Assembly (NCBI GenBank): GCA_029959325.1
Contig: JASCPF010000026.1
Location: forward strand, 1 to 38,877
Source of the DNA: Microbacteriaceae bacterium PS02068
GTDB lineage: Bacteria; Actinomycetota; Actinomycetes; Actinomycetales; Microbacteriaceae
Length of the DNA: 38,877 bases
Reading direction: 5' to 3'
In this document: in pieces, positions 1 to 7,878 of the stretch
How positions within the stretch are numbered: the first letter of the stretch is position 1
Layout of the letters: every line of letters starts with the position of its first letter
Program-made: the position numbers and the translations under genes
The notes under the pieces: generated by a model
What the model was told of the DNA's origin: nothing
Database searches by the model: none
Seen by the model: only the letters and a program-made list of their open reading frames with translations

Positions 1-1
1 G

Positions 2-532
2 CGAGCGACGGCGTGGCAGCTCGTGCGAGACCTGCTCGCCGCGCGCGGCGCCGCGGATGCCGTGCTGTCGAACCCCTGCCCCGCGTGCGGCGGACCGCAC
101 GGGCCGCTGCAGGTCTGCACGCCGCAGTCCGGTCCGTGGTCGGCGTCGGTGACGTATGCGGCGGGCTGGGCGATCGCCGCCATCGCCCCCGGCGCGGCCG
201 GCACGCTCGGCATCGACGCGGAACCGGCCGACGACCCCGTGCGCGACGTCGCGGGGTGGGCGCACGAGCGCCCGATCGCGCCGCGGCTCTGGGTGCGCAT
301 CGAGGCGGCGCTCAAGGCAGACGGTCGCGGCCTCGCGGTCGATCCGTGGACGGTGGAGGTCACCGCACGCGGCGACGAGTGGTCGGCGCGCGTGCCGGGC
401 CGGCAGGACGACGTGGTCGGGTGGGATGCCCCGAGACCACTCGGTCCGCCCGGCGTGCTGCTCAGCGTGGCGATCGCGCCGCACGAGGCATCCGGGGTCG
501 GCGCCGGCAGCGCGGCAGACCGCAGCCGCTAG
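2..532 (+). CDS. 4'-phosphopantetheinyl transferase (Sfp type), 5' truncated
   Basis: The reading frame is open to the left edge, so the N-terminus is missing; about 176 residues remain. Sfp-family marks are visible: an N-terminal PCPACGGPHG segment, the Mg-binding GIDAE motif (the family's (V/I)G(I/V)D-E), and a degenerate acidic/lysine motif around RIEAALKADGRG. Enzymes of this family move the 4'-phosphopantetheine arm from CoA to a conserved serine of carrier proteins in the cytoplasm. The gene runs convergently into the operon holding the Pls-like synthetase, whose carrier domain is the obvious local substrate; that pairing is an inference. Its stop shares the palindrome CTAG (529-532) with the stop of the opposing M1 peptidase. 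A fatty-acid-type AcpS is unlikely because of the N-terminal Cys-rich segment and the length. Confidence 0.8.
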   Translation, partial: RATAWQLVRDLLAARGAADAVLSNPCPACGGPHGPLQVCTPQSGPWSASVTYAAGWAIAAIAPGAAGTLGIDAEPADDPVRDVAGWAHERPIAPRLWVRIEAALKADGRGLAVDPWTVEVTARGDEWSARVPGRQDDVVGWDAPRPLGPPGVLLSVAIAPHEASGVGAGSAADRSR

Positions 533-1872
533 GGCAGCGCGGGCAGCTCGGGCCGGTCGAGCCAGGCCGCGAAGATCGCGCCGAGGTCTCGGCCTGCGAT
601 GCGACTCGCCAGTGCGCGGAAGTCCGCGTCGGTCGCCAGCTCGTGGCGATAGGTGTCGCACCACGCGCGCACGATGGCACCGAACACCGACGGTCCGACA
701 GCACAGCGCAGTGCGTAGAGCGTGAGCGCGCCGCGCTTGTAGACGCGGTCGTCGAACATGAGGTCGGGGCCCGGGTCTGAGAGCAGGAGGTCGTGCGGAA
801 GCTCGCTGAGTCGCGCGTGGTGCTTCGCCGCCTTCGCCGAGATCGTCGGGCCGCCGGATTCTTCCGACCACAGCCATTCGGCGAAGCAGGCGAATCCCTC
901 GTTGAGCCAGATGTCCTGCCACCGCCCGATGCCGACGCTGTTGCCGAACCACTGGTGCGCGAGCTCGTGGGCGATGAGCCGCTGTTCGCCCGGCACGAGG
1001 TGGTTCACACCGAAGACGGCCATGCCCTGGGCTTCGAGGGGGATCTCGAGCTCGTCGGGCGTCACGACGAGCGCGCAGTCCTGCTGCGGATAGGGCCCGA
1101 ACGTCCGCTCGAACGCAGCCAGCATCGCGGGGACGTCGGCGAAGGCCCGCTGCGCCTCGCGGCGCAGGGCCGGCGGAGTGAACAGGCGCACCCGGGCATC
1201 GCCCCGCAGGCCGCGCTGCTCGTAGTGACCGATGTGCAGGGCTGCGAGATAGGTCGCCGTCGGCACGGAGCTCTCTGCGACGACGGTCGTGCGGCCCGCC
1301 GCCGTCACAACCGACACGGGCGCGCCGGTGGGGACGGGCAGGTAGCCGGCGTCGACCGTCACGCTCAGCCGCATGCGGGCGCGGTCGTCGGGGCGATCGT
1401 TGCAGGGGAACCATGTCGGCGCGCCGGTGGGCTGGGCGGCGACGAGAGCACCGTCGTCGAGCTCCTCCCACCCGATCGTGCCCCATCGCGAGCGACGCGG
1501 GCGCGGCGCGCCGCTGTAGGCGACCTCGATCGAGAACCGCTCCCCCACCGCCGCGCGCGCGGGCAGCGTCACCCGCAGCTTCCGCGGGCCCTGCCGGTAC
1601 ATCGCGCGCGCGCCGTCGACGCGCACGCGCGTCGCGCGCAGGCCGACGAGGTCGATGCTCACCGCCGTCAGGGATTCAGCCGCCGTCGCCGTGAGGACGG
1701 CCAGACCCTCGAGCCGGTTGGTGCGCACGCGGTAGTCGATCGTGACGTCGTACGCGTCGACGTCATAGCTGCGATCGCCGCTCTCGGGCGCATAGGGATC
1801 TCGCACGAACGGATCGTGCGCGGCGGGGTCGTGCGCAGAGGAATCGCGCGCGGAAGTCTCGGGCGCGCTCAC
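529..1872 (-). CDS. short M1-family zinc metallopeptidase
   Basis: This 447-residue protein carries the gluzincin site HELAHQWFG (H302, E303, H306) with the third zinc ligand in NEGFACFAEW (E325), so it should be a zinc aminopeptidase of family M1. It lacks the long C-terminal domain of typical 850-residue aminopeptidase N enzymes. The usual GAMEN exopeptidase motif is replaced by E-A-Q-G-M-A-V-F-G, as in other short actinobacterial members, so substrate preference may differ. No signal peptide is visible; the first 35 residues are a low-complexity Ala/Asp/His/Ser/Pro stretch. The GTG start overlaps the synthetase stop in GTGA, which implies translational coupling. A role in trimming or degrading the product of the upstream synthetase is possible but unproven. 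Confidence 0.85.
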   Translation of the reverse strand: MSAPETSARDSSAHDPAAHDPFVRDPYAPESGDRSYDVDAYDVTIDYRVRTNRLEGLAVLTATAAESLTAVSIDLVGLRATRVRVDGARAMYRQGPRKLRVTLPARAAVGERFSIEVAYSGAPRPRRSRWGTIGWEELDDGALVAAQPTGAPTWFPCNDRPDDRARMRLSVTVDAGYLPVPTGAPVSVVTAAGRTTVVAESSVPTATYLAALHIGHYEQRGLRGDARVRLFTPPALRREAQRAFADVPAMLAAFERTFGPYPQQDCALVVTPDELEIPLEAQGMAVFGVNHLVPGEQRLIAHELAHQWFGNSVGIGRWQDIWLNEGFACFAEWLWSEESGGPTISAKAAKHHARLSELPHDLLLSDPGPDLMFDDRVYKRGALTLYALRCAVGPSVFGAIVRAWCDTYRHELATDADFRALASRIAGRDLGAIFAAWLDRPELPALP

Positions 1873-4800
1873 GAGGTCGACTGGTAGGCGCGGGCCTTCA
1901 CCGCGCGCCAGGGGCCGATGGGGTTGCCGCTCCAGCGGGAACCGACGGGAACCGACTCGCCGCGCATCACGAGCGAGGCGGGCCCCACCGTGGCATCCCC
2001 TCCGATCGAGGCGCCGGGCAGGATCACGCTGTGCGGGCCGAGGGTGGCTCCGGGCTCGAGCTCGACGGTGTCCATGCTCATGATTCGATCATGGAACAGG
2101 TGCGTCTGCACGACGCAGCCCCGATTGACGGTCGATCCGTCGCCCAGGGTGACGAGATCGGGCTCGGGCAGCCAGTACGTGTCGCACCACACTCCGCGGC
2201 CCACGCGGGCGCCGAGCGTGCGCAGCCACACCGCCAGCGCGGGGGTGCCTGCCGCCGCGCGAGCGAACCACGGTGCAGCGACCATCTCGGTGAACGTGTC
2301 GGACACCTCTGTGCGCCAGACGAAGCTCGACCACAGCGGCGACTCCCCTGCGCGGATCGGGCCGACGATCATCCACTTGGCCGCCGTCGTGACCCCCGCG
2401 GCGACCGCTCCCGCGATCAGCAGCACGAGGCCCGACAGCGCGACCGCGATGCCCAGCCCGAACGACTCGATCAGGGCGGCCAGCGCGAACAGCACGGCGA
2501 CCCCCATCGCGCACGTCACGACGACCGGCACGAATCGGCAGAGCTCCCACAGGGCGCGTGCCACGCGCAGCCCCGCGGGCGGGTGGTAGGTGCGGGCGTC
2601 GTCACCTTCGGCCGACAGGCGGCGCAGCCGCACGGCAGGCGAGCCGAGCCACGACGAGCCCGCCTTCGACTTCGACGGCGCAGACGAGAGCACCGCGACC
2701 AGCCCGTCGCGGGGAAGGCTGTGGCCGGGAGCGGCCATTCCCGAGTTGCCGAGGAACGCGCGTTTGCCGATCCTGACCTCGCCGAGGCGCATCCAGCCGC
2801 CGTGCAGCTCGTACGAGGCGACCATCGTGTCGTCGGCGAGGAAGGCGTCGTCTTCGATGCGCGCCAACGACGGGATGAGAAGAACGGTGGATGCCTCGAC
2901 GCCCCGCCCCACCCGCGCGCCCAGCAGGCGCAGCCACACCGGCGTGAACAGGCTCGAATACAGCGGGAACAGAATCGTGCGTGCCGAATCGAGCAGGCGC
3001 TCGATCGTCCATGCCTGCCAGCCCACCCGACTGCGCACGGGGTGGGTCCCCGTGTGCAGTCCGATCGAGAGCAGCCGCACCAGCACCACCACGGCGACGG
3101 CGAACACGACCCCTGCCGTCACCGCCGCCGGCACAAGCCACACCAGCGCGCCGACGAAGGCCACGCCCAGCGTCGGTGCATCGACGATGCCCCGCGCCAG
3201 GACGAGGCCACCCAGCGCGAACGACGCGAGCGGCAACAGGGCGAGGACGAGCGCGGATGCCGCGAACGCCCACAGCCACCGGTTCGGCGCCGGCGCGCGC
3301 TCGGCCGGCCACCCCGTCGACACCTCGCCCACGCGCTCGGCGGGCGAGCCCGCCCAGGTCTGGTCGGCCCGCACGCGACCGAACACGGCCGATCCCGGGG
3401 CGACTTCTGCGCGTCGTCCGATGCGTGTGCCCGGGGCGAGCATGCTGCGCGATCCGACCGACGCTCCGGCACCGATGCGGATGCCCCCGATGCGCACGAC
3501 GTCGCCGTCGATCCAGTAGCCGCTGAGGTCGACCTCGGGTTCGATGGCGGCGCCGTCGCCGATCTCGAGCATGCCGGTGATCGGCGGGAGGGCGTGCAGG
3601 TCGACACCACGGCCGATCTTGGCGCCCAGCGCACGCGCGTAGTAGCTGACCCAGGGCGCACCGGCGAGCCCCACGGCATCCACCTGATCGGCGATCTGCT
3701 CGGCGAGCCACAGGCGCACATGCACCCAGCCGCCCCGCGGGTAGTCGCCGGGGCGCAGGCCCACGAGCAGCACACGCGCCGCGATCGCGGCGATCGCCAT
3801 GCGTCCGAACGGCGTCGCGAACACCAGCAGGCCGACGATCAGCACGCCGAGCGGCGCCTCGGGCAGCACGTCGAACCCGGGCGCGAGGCGCAGCAGCGCC
3901 GCGGCGGTGAGCAGGTACAGCATCCAGCGGATGCCCGACAGGATGAACAGCGGCACGGCCAGCAGCGACTGCAGCCACTGCATGCGCCGCGGGGTCGGCT
4001 CGGGGCGACGGTAGTCGCTGGATGCCTCGCCGTGCAGCGCGGCGCCGAGGGCCTTCGCCATCGCGCCCAGTCGCGGCACGTCGTAGATGTCGGCGACCGA
4101 GAACTCGGGCACCCGCAGCCGGATGCGCGAGACGAGCTGCGCGGCGGCGAGCGAACCGCCGCCGAGGTCGAAGAAGTCGTCCTTGCGGCCGAGCACCGGC
4201 ATGCCCAGCACGGCCTGCCACTGCTCGGCGAGCCACGCCTCACCCGGGGAGAAGTCGGTCGCCGCGAGCTCGACGTTCGGCAGCGGCCAGGGCAGAGCGG
4301 CCCGGTCGACCTTTCCGGACGTGCGGACCGGCAAGGCATCCAGCACGGCGAGCAGCGGCACCATGGGAGCCGGCAGCCGCTGGGCGAGGTCGGCGCGGGC
4401 AGCCGTGCGGTCGAAGTCGGGCGGGCCGGCGAGGTAGCCCACGAGCACCGGAACCCCGGCCTCGGTGGTCCGCACCGCGGCGGCTGCGGCCGTGATGCCG
4501 GGCAGGTCGAGCAGCGCCGCCTCGACCTCGCCCAGCTCGATGCGGCGCCCGCCGACCTTCACCTGGTCGTCGGCGCGCCCCTGGAAGACGAGTCCCGCGC
4601 TCTCGTAGCGCACGAGGTCGCCGGAGCGATACGCGCGGTCCCAGCCGAGCGCGGGGAAGGGCGCATACTTCTCGGCATCCTTCACAGGGTCGAGGTAGCG
4701 CGCGAGCCCCACTCCCCCGATGATGAGCTCGCCGACAGCCCCTTCGGGCACGCGGTTCCCCTCGGCATCGACCACGGCGAGCGCCCAGCCGTCGAGAGGA

Positions 4801-5846
4801 AGCCCGATGCGCACGGGCGTCGAGCCGTCGAGCGGCGCCGCGCACGCGACGACGGTGGCCTCGGTCGGGCCGTACGTGTTCCACACCTCGCGGTCATCGC
4901 CCGCCAACCGTGCGGCGAGCTCGGGCGGGCACGCTTCGCCACCGAAGATGAGCAGGCGCACGTTCTCGATCGCGCTCGTCGGCCACATCGCCGCGAGCGT
5001 CGGCACGGTCGAGACGACCGTGATGCTCTGGCGCACGAGCCACGGCGCGAGGTCTTCGCCGGAACGGACCAGCGAGCGCGGTGCGGGCACCAGACAGGCG
5101 CCGTGTCGCCAGGCGAGCCACATCTCCTCGCACGACGCATCGAACGCGACCGACAGGCCCGCCAGCACACGGTCGCTGGGACCGAGCGCGCCCAGCGGAT
5201 CGCCCTGCAGGAACAGCGCCGCTTCGGCATCGACGAACGCCGCCGCCGATCGGTGCGACACCGCGACGCCCTTGGGAACGCCCGTCGATCCCGACGTGAA
5301 GATGATCCACGCGTCGTCCTCGGGGCGCGGCGGCGTGAGCACGGGAATCGCGCTCGTCCGCGGGTGCGGCGCTGCGCCCTCGTACAGCGCCGCGCGCGAG
5401 GTCGAGTCGGCGGAGTCGCGCGAGTCGCCGCGTGGGGTGTACTCACCCTCGCCCGTGATCACGCCGCGAACGCCCGCCTCGCCGAACACGAGCTGTGCGC
5501 GTTCGTCGGGGTCGTCGGCGTCGACGGGCACGTAGGCGGCGCCCGCGGCGATGATGCCGAGGATCGACACGTACAGCCAGCGCGATCCCGACGGCACCCG
5601 CACACCGACGCGATCGCCGCGCACCACCCCCGCCTCGTGCAGACGTGCCGCGGTGCGCGCGACGAGCGCGAGCAGCTCGGCATAGCTCAGCGCCCCCGAG
5701 CCGTCGTCGAGAGCGGATGCCTCGGGGTGCGCCCGCGCCGTCGCCTGCAGGATCTCGAGCAGTGTGCGGGGCGCGGGCGCGAGCGCGCCGCGGTCGAGAG
5801 CGGCCTGGCCGCTCGAGGCCGCGGGTGCTGCGGACGGTTCCGACAC
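1869..5846 (-). CDS. Pls/PosA-family single-module peptide synthetase (A-T-membrane domains)
   Basis: The 1325-residue protein has the layout of poly-epsilon-lysine synthetase. An adenylation domain (about 30-520) shows IIFTSGSTGVPKG, NTYGPTEATV, YRSGDLV, GRADDQVKVGGRRIE and RTSGKVDRAALP. A carrier domain follows with DDFFDLGGGSLAAA (pantetheine site S565). Three pairs of predicted membrane helices (about 620-700, 855-930, 1100-1160) alternate with three soluble hexapeptide-repeat domains (about 735-830, 975-1075, 1205-1315). No condensation or thioesterase domain is present, as expected for the family, which polymerises a free amino acid at the membrane. Pocket residues aligned by hand to GrsA read D236 A237 E240 S279 I300 G302 T324 V332 V333 K512, close to a lysine code. 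The GTG start lies one base after the preceding gene's stop, and the stop overlaps the M1 peptidase. The product is predicted, not known. Confidence 0.88.
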   Translation of the reverse strand: MSEPSAAPAASSGQAALDRGALAPAPRTLLEILQATARAHPEASALDDGSGALSYAELLALVARTAARLHEAGVVRGDRVGVRVPSGSRWLYVSILGIIAAGAAYVPVDADDPDERAQLVFGEAGVRGVITGEGEYTPRGDSRDSADSTSRAALYEGAAPHPRTSAIPVLTPPRPEDDAWIIFTSGSTGVPKGVAVSHRSAAAFVDAEAALFLQGDPLGALGPSDRVLAGLSVAFDASCEEMWLAWRHGACLVPAPRSLVRSGEDLAPWLVRQSITVVSTVPTLAAMWPTSAIENVRLLIFGGEACPPELAARLAGDDREVWNTYGPTEATVVACAAPLDGSTPVRIGLPLDGWALAVVDAEGNRVPEGAVGELIIGGVGLARYLDPVKDAEKYAPFPALGWDRAYRSGDLVRYESAGLVFQGRADDQVKVGGRRIELGEVEAALLDLPGITAAAAAVRTTEAGVPVLVGYLAGPPDFDRTAARADLAQRLPAPMVPLLAVLDALPVRTSGKVDRAALPWPLPNVELAATDFSPGEAWLAEQWQAVLGMPVLGRKDDFFDLGGGSLAAAQLVSRIRLRVPEFSVADIYDVPRLGAMAKALGAALHGEASSDYRRPEPTPRRMQWLQSLLAVPLFILSGIRWMLYLLTAAALLRLAPGFDVLPEAPLGVLIVGLLVFATPFGRMAIAAIAARVLLVGLRPGDYPRGGWVHVRLWLAEQIADQVDAVGLAGAPWVSYYARALGAKIGRGVDLHALPPITGMLEIGDGAAIEPEVDLSGYWIDGDVVRIGGIRIGAGASVGSRSMLAPGTRIGRRAEVAPGSAVFGRVRADQTWAGSPAERVGEVSTGWPAERAPAPNRWLWAFAASALVLALLPLASFALGGLVLARGIVDAPTLGVAFVGALVWLVPAAVTAGVVFAVAVVVLVRLLSIGLHTGTHPVRSRVGWQAWTIERLLDSARTILFPLYSSLFTPVWLRLLGARVGRGVEASTVLLIPSLARIEDDAFLADDTMVASYELHGGWMRLGEVRIGKRAFLGNSGMAAPGHSLPRDGLVAVLSSAPSKSKAGSSWLGSPAVRLRRLSAEGDDARTYHPPAGLRVARALWELCRFVPVVVTCAMGVAVLFALAALIESFGLGIAVALSGLVLLIAGAVAAGVTTAAKWMIVGPIRAGESPLWSSFVWRTEVSDTFTEMVAAPWFARAAAGTPALAVWLRTLGARVGRGVWCDTYWLPEPDLVTLGDGSTVNRGCVVQTHLFHDRIMSMDTVELEPGATLGPHSVILPGASIGGDATVGPASLVMRGESVPVGSRWSGNPIGPWRAVKARAYQSTS

Positions 5847-5847
5847 G

Positions 5848-6453
5848 TCAGGCGAGCAGCTCGACGAGCTGAGCCTTGGTGAGCCGCGAATACCCGGTGC
5901 GGCCCGCCGCGCGGGCGCGCTCTCGAAGCTGCACGACCGTCAGCTGCGACAGATCTTCCGCGCCCCCGATCGGCGCCACCTCCGGTTCGTCGGCCGGGCC
6001 CGCGAGCTCGGTCGCGAGCTCGGATGCCGCGGCATCCGATTCACTCGTGGCGCGCGCCGCGGCGGCTTCGGCCTTGCGCGCGAGCTTCTTCAGTCGCTTC
6101 GCCTCGGCAGCGCGTTCAGCGGCGTCGGCCGCGGCCCGCTCGGCGGCCTCGACCGCGCGTTGTGCCTCCAGTCGGCGCAACGCCCGCTGCTCCGCTTTCG
6201 CGACGACCTTCGCCACCGCGCGCTCGAGCCGCCGGGCGGCCGCATCGGCTCGACGCGCCGTCTTGCGCGGCTTGGCGCGCAGCTTCTTGTTCGAGACATC
6301 GGCAGCCGCCCTCGCGTCGTCGATGTAGTCGTCGAGCTCCCGCGCGTACTTCTTCGGGAGCGACTTCGCCGTCTTCTTCGCCGCTTTCGCGGACGACGCG
6401 GCCGTCGCGAGGGCATCCTTGGCCGCGGTCACCGCTGTGGTCTGTTTCGCCAT
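5848..6453 (-). CDS. Lys/Ala-rich coiled-coil protein with C-terminal SAP/Rho-N-like motif
   Basis: About 201 residues from the ATG at 6453; a further in-frame upstream start (6513) gives a less plausible leader. The N-terminus (KDALATAASSAKAAKKTAKS) and the centre are Lys/Ala/Arg-rich, helical and histone-H1-like. The last 35 residues (LTVVQLRERARAAGRTGYSR then LTKAQLVELLA) resemble the helix-extended-loop-helix of SAP or Rho N-terminal domains, which bind nucleic acid. I infer a nucleoid- or RNA-associated protein; no enzymatic motif is seen. It is the first gene of the run leading into the Pls-like synthetase, one base away. A single reversed PHO-box-like unit, GTTCACCTCGA (complement of 6474-6484), lies just upstream, next to the pstS PHO box. 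No convincing Shine-Dalgarno precedes the ATG. Confidence 0.65.
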   Translation of the reverse strand: MAKQTTAVTAAKDALATAASSAKAAKKTAKSLPKKYARELDDYIDDARAAADVSNKKLRAKPRKTARRADAAARRLERAVAKVVAKAEQRALRRLEAQRAVEAAERAAADAAERAAEAKRLKKLARKAEAAAARATSESDAAASELATELAGPADEPEVAPIGGAEDLSQLTVVQLRERARAAGRTGYSRLTKAQLVELLA

Positions 6454-6507
6454 GCCGCACACCGTAGCCGGTCGAGGTGAACACGATGCCTCTGCGCGGC
6501 AGATGTC

Positions 6508-6529
6508 GTTCACCTCGCGTTCACCCGCA
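6508..6529 (+). promoter_or_regulatory. PHO box upstream of pstS
   Basis: Two adjacent 11-bp direct repeats, GTTCACCTCGC and GTTCACCCGCA, match the actinobacterial PhoP PHO-box pattern (GTTCACC repeated every 11 bp). They sit 92 bp upstream of the pstS start, where the box would take the place of a -35 element. A further single unit in the opposite orientation lies at 6474-6484, facing the divergent gene. Phosphate-starvation induction of pst by PhoP is the established role of this element; the response regulator is not in the window. Confidence 0.85.
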
Positions 6530-6620
6530 CAGCCCTCTTCGGTAAGAGTCGGTGTCTACCGTCGGGGCGAGCCCTGCACCGGGCTGCAATCATTTCCCGA
6601 CACCATGTGAAGGATTCACA

Positions 6621-7748
6621 GTGAAGCTCACCCGCATCGCCCAGCTGGGCGCTGTCGCCGCCATCGCGGCTCTCACCCTCGCCGGCTGCTCGTCCAGCCC
6701 CGAAGGTGGCTCGACCCCCGCCGAGAGCGCCTCGAGCACGCCCTCGGGCGTCGATTTCACCATCGACCCCAGCCTCACCGGAACGATCACCTCCGGCGGC
6801 TCGAGCGCCCAGTCCAACGCGCAGACCGCGTGGACGAGCGCCTACAACGCGACCGCCAAGGGCGTCACGATCAACTACGACAAGTCGCAGGGCTCGGGCG
6901 GTGGCGTCACCAACTTCCTCTCCGGCGCGTACGACTTCGCCGGATCCGACTCGCCGCTCAACGCCGACCAGACCGCGCAGTCGAAGGCCCTGTGCACCGA
7001 GGGCGGCGTGAACATCCCGATCTACCTCGACGGTGTCGCGATCATCTTCAACATCCCCGGGGTGACCGAACTGAAGCTGTCGGGCGAGACGATCGCGAAG
7101 ATCTTCAACCTGCAGATCACCGACTGGTCCGACCCCGCGATCACGAAGGACAACGGCACCGCGCTGAAGGCCGGCGCCATCACGACCGTCGCCCGCTCGG
7201 ACGGCTCGGGCACGACCCAGAACTTCACCAACTACCTCGCGGGCACGCAGAGCACCGTCTGGACCTACCCGGCGGGCAAGGACTGGCCGGTCGCGGGCAA
7301 CGTCTCGAAGCAGAAGGGCGGCTCGGGCGTCGTCGAGGCCGTCAAGGCGGGCACGGGCACGATCGGCTACGCCGACCACTCCGCGATCGGCGACCTGAAC
7401 TCGGCCGCGATCGTCCAGGACGGCACGGCTATCCCCTACTCGGCCGAGGCCGTCGCGAAGACCTTCGAGCTCGCCGCCGTCGACGCCTCCAACGGCGTCA
7501 CGGGCGACCTCTCGAAGAAGTTCGACTACTCGAAGCTCACGACCGAGACCTACCCCATCCCGCTGGTGTCGTACGCGATCACCTGCACCACGTTCAAGAA
7601 GGCCGCGCAGGCCGACCTGGTGAAGTCGTACCTCGGCTTCATCACCTCGACACTCGGCCAGCAGGTCGCCGCGAAGAACGCCGGCTCGGCTCCGCTGCCG
7701 ACCTCGGTGCTCGAGGCCGCTGCCAAGACGCTGGCCGCGATCAAGTAA
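6621..7748 (+). CDS. pstS: phosphate ABC transporter substrate-binding lipoprotein
   Basis: This 375-residue lipoprotein binds inorganic phosphate outside the membrane and hands it to PstCA. I chose the GTG at 6621: GAAGGA lies 6 bases upstream and the protein then begins with a proper signal peptide ending in the lipobox LTLAGC (C23). The longer in-frame ORF from 6552 puts unrelated residues before the signal peptide. PstS motifs include ITSGGSSAQ near residue 57, SGAYDFAGSDSPL and RSDGSGTTQNFTNYL, the last two lining the phosphate pocket in the family. It leads the pstSCAB operon, is preceded by a PHO box, and is followed by a strong hairpin at 7755-7788 that should raise its output above the permease genes. 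Confidence 0.95.
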   Translation: MKLTRIAQLGAVAAIAALTLAGCSSSPEGGSTPAESASSTPSGVDFTIDPSLTGTITSGGSSAQSNAQTAWTSAYNATAKGVTINYDKSQGSGGGVTNFLSGAYDFAGSDSPLNADQTAQSKALCTEGGVNIPIYLDGVAIIFNIPGVTELKLSGETIAKIFNLQITDWSDPAITKDNGTALKAGAITTVARSDGSGTTQNFTNYLAGTQSTVWTYPAGKDWPVAGNVSKQKGGSGVVEAVKAGTGTIGYADHSAIGDLNSAAIVQDGTAIPYSAEAVAKTFELAAVDASNGVTGDLSKKFDYSKLTTETYPIPLVSYAITCTTFKKAAQADLVKSYLGFITSTLGQQVAAKNAGSAPLPTSVLEAAAKTLAAIK

Positions 7749-7754
7749 GCCTCA

Positions 7755-7788
7755 CCCAGCCCGGTCCGCACACGCGGATCGGGCTGGG
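7755..7788 (+). terminator. pstS-pstC intercistronic hairpin (attenuator or mRNA stabiliser)
   Basis: CCCAGCCCGGTCCGC pairs with GCGGATCGGGCTGGG around an ACAC loop: a 15-bp stem with one G-U pair. It starts six bases after the pstS stop and is not followed by a clear T tract. Such hairpins after binding-protein genes commonly cause partial termination or protect the upstream mRNA from 3' decay. Which of the two applies cannot be told from sequence. Confidence 0.75.
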
Positions 7789-7878
7789 CTGATCTCCCCT
7801 CCCGACGCCGATCGCGGCGGTGGGGGTGCTCAGCAGACTGAGGAGACGCGATGACCTTCCCTTCCCGGAGAACCACCT

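Noticed and set aside
2031..5882. 1283-codon open frame on the plus strand opposite the Pls-like synthetase
   Set aside because: It is an antisense shadow produced by GC-rich third positions: Arg/His/Gln/Ala-rich, no domain, and the opposite frame has complete NRPS motifs.
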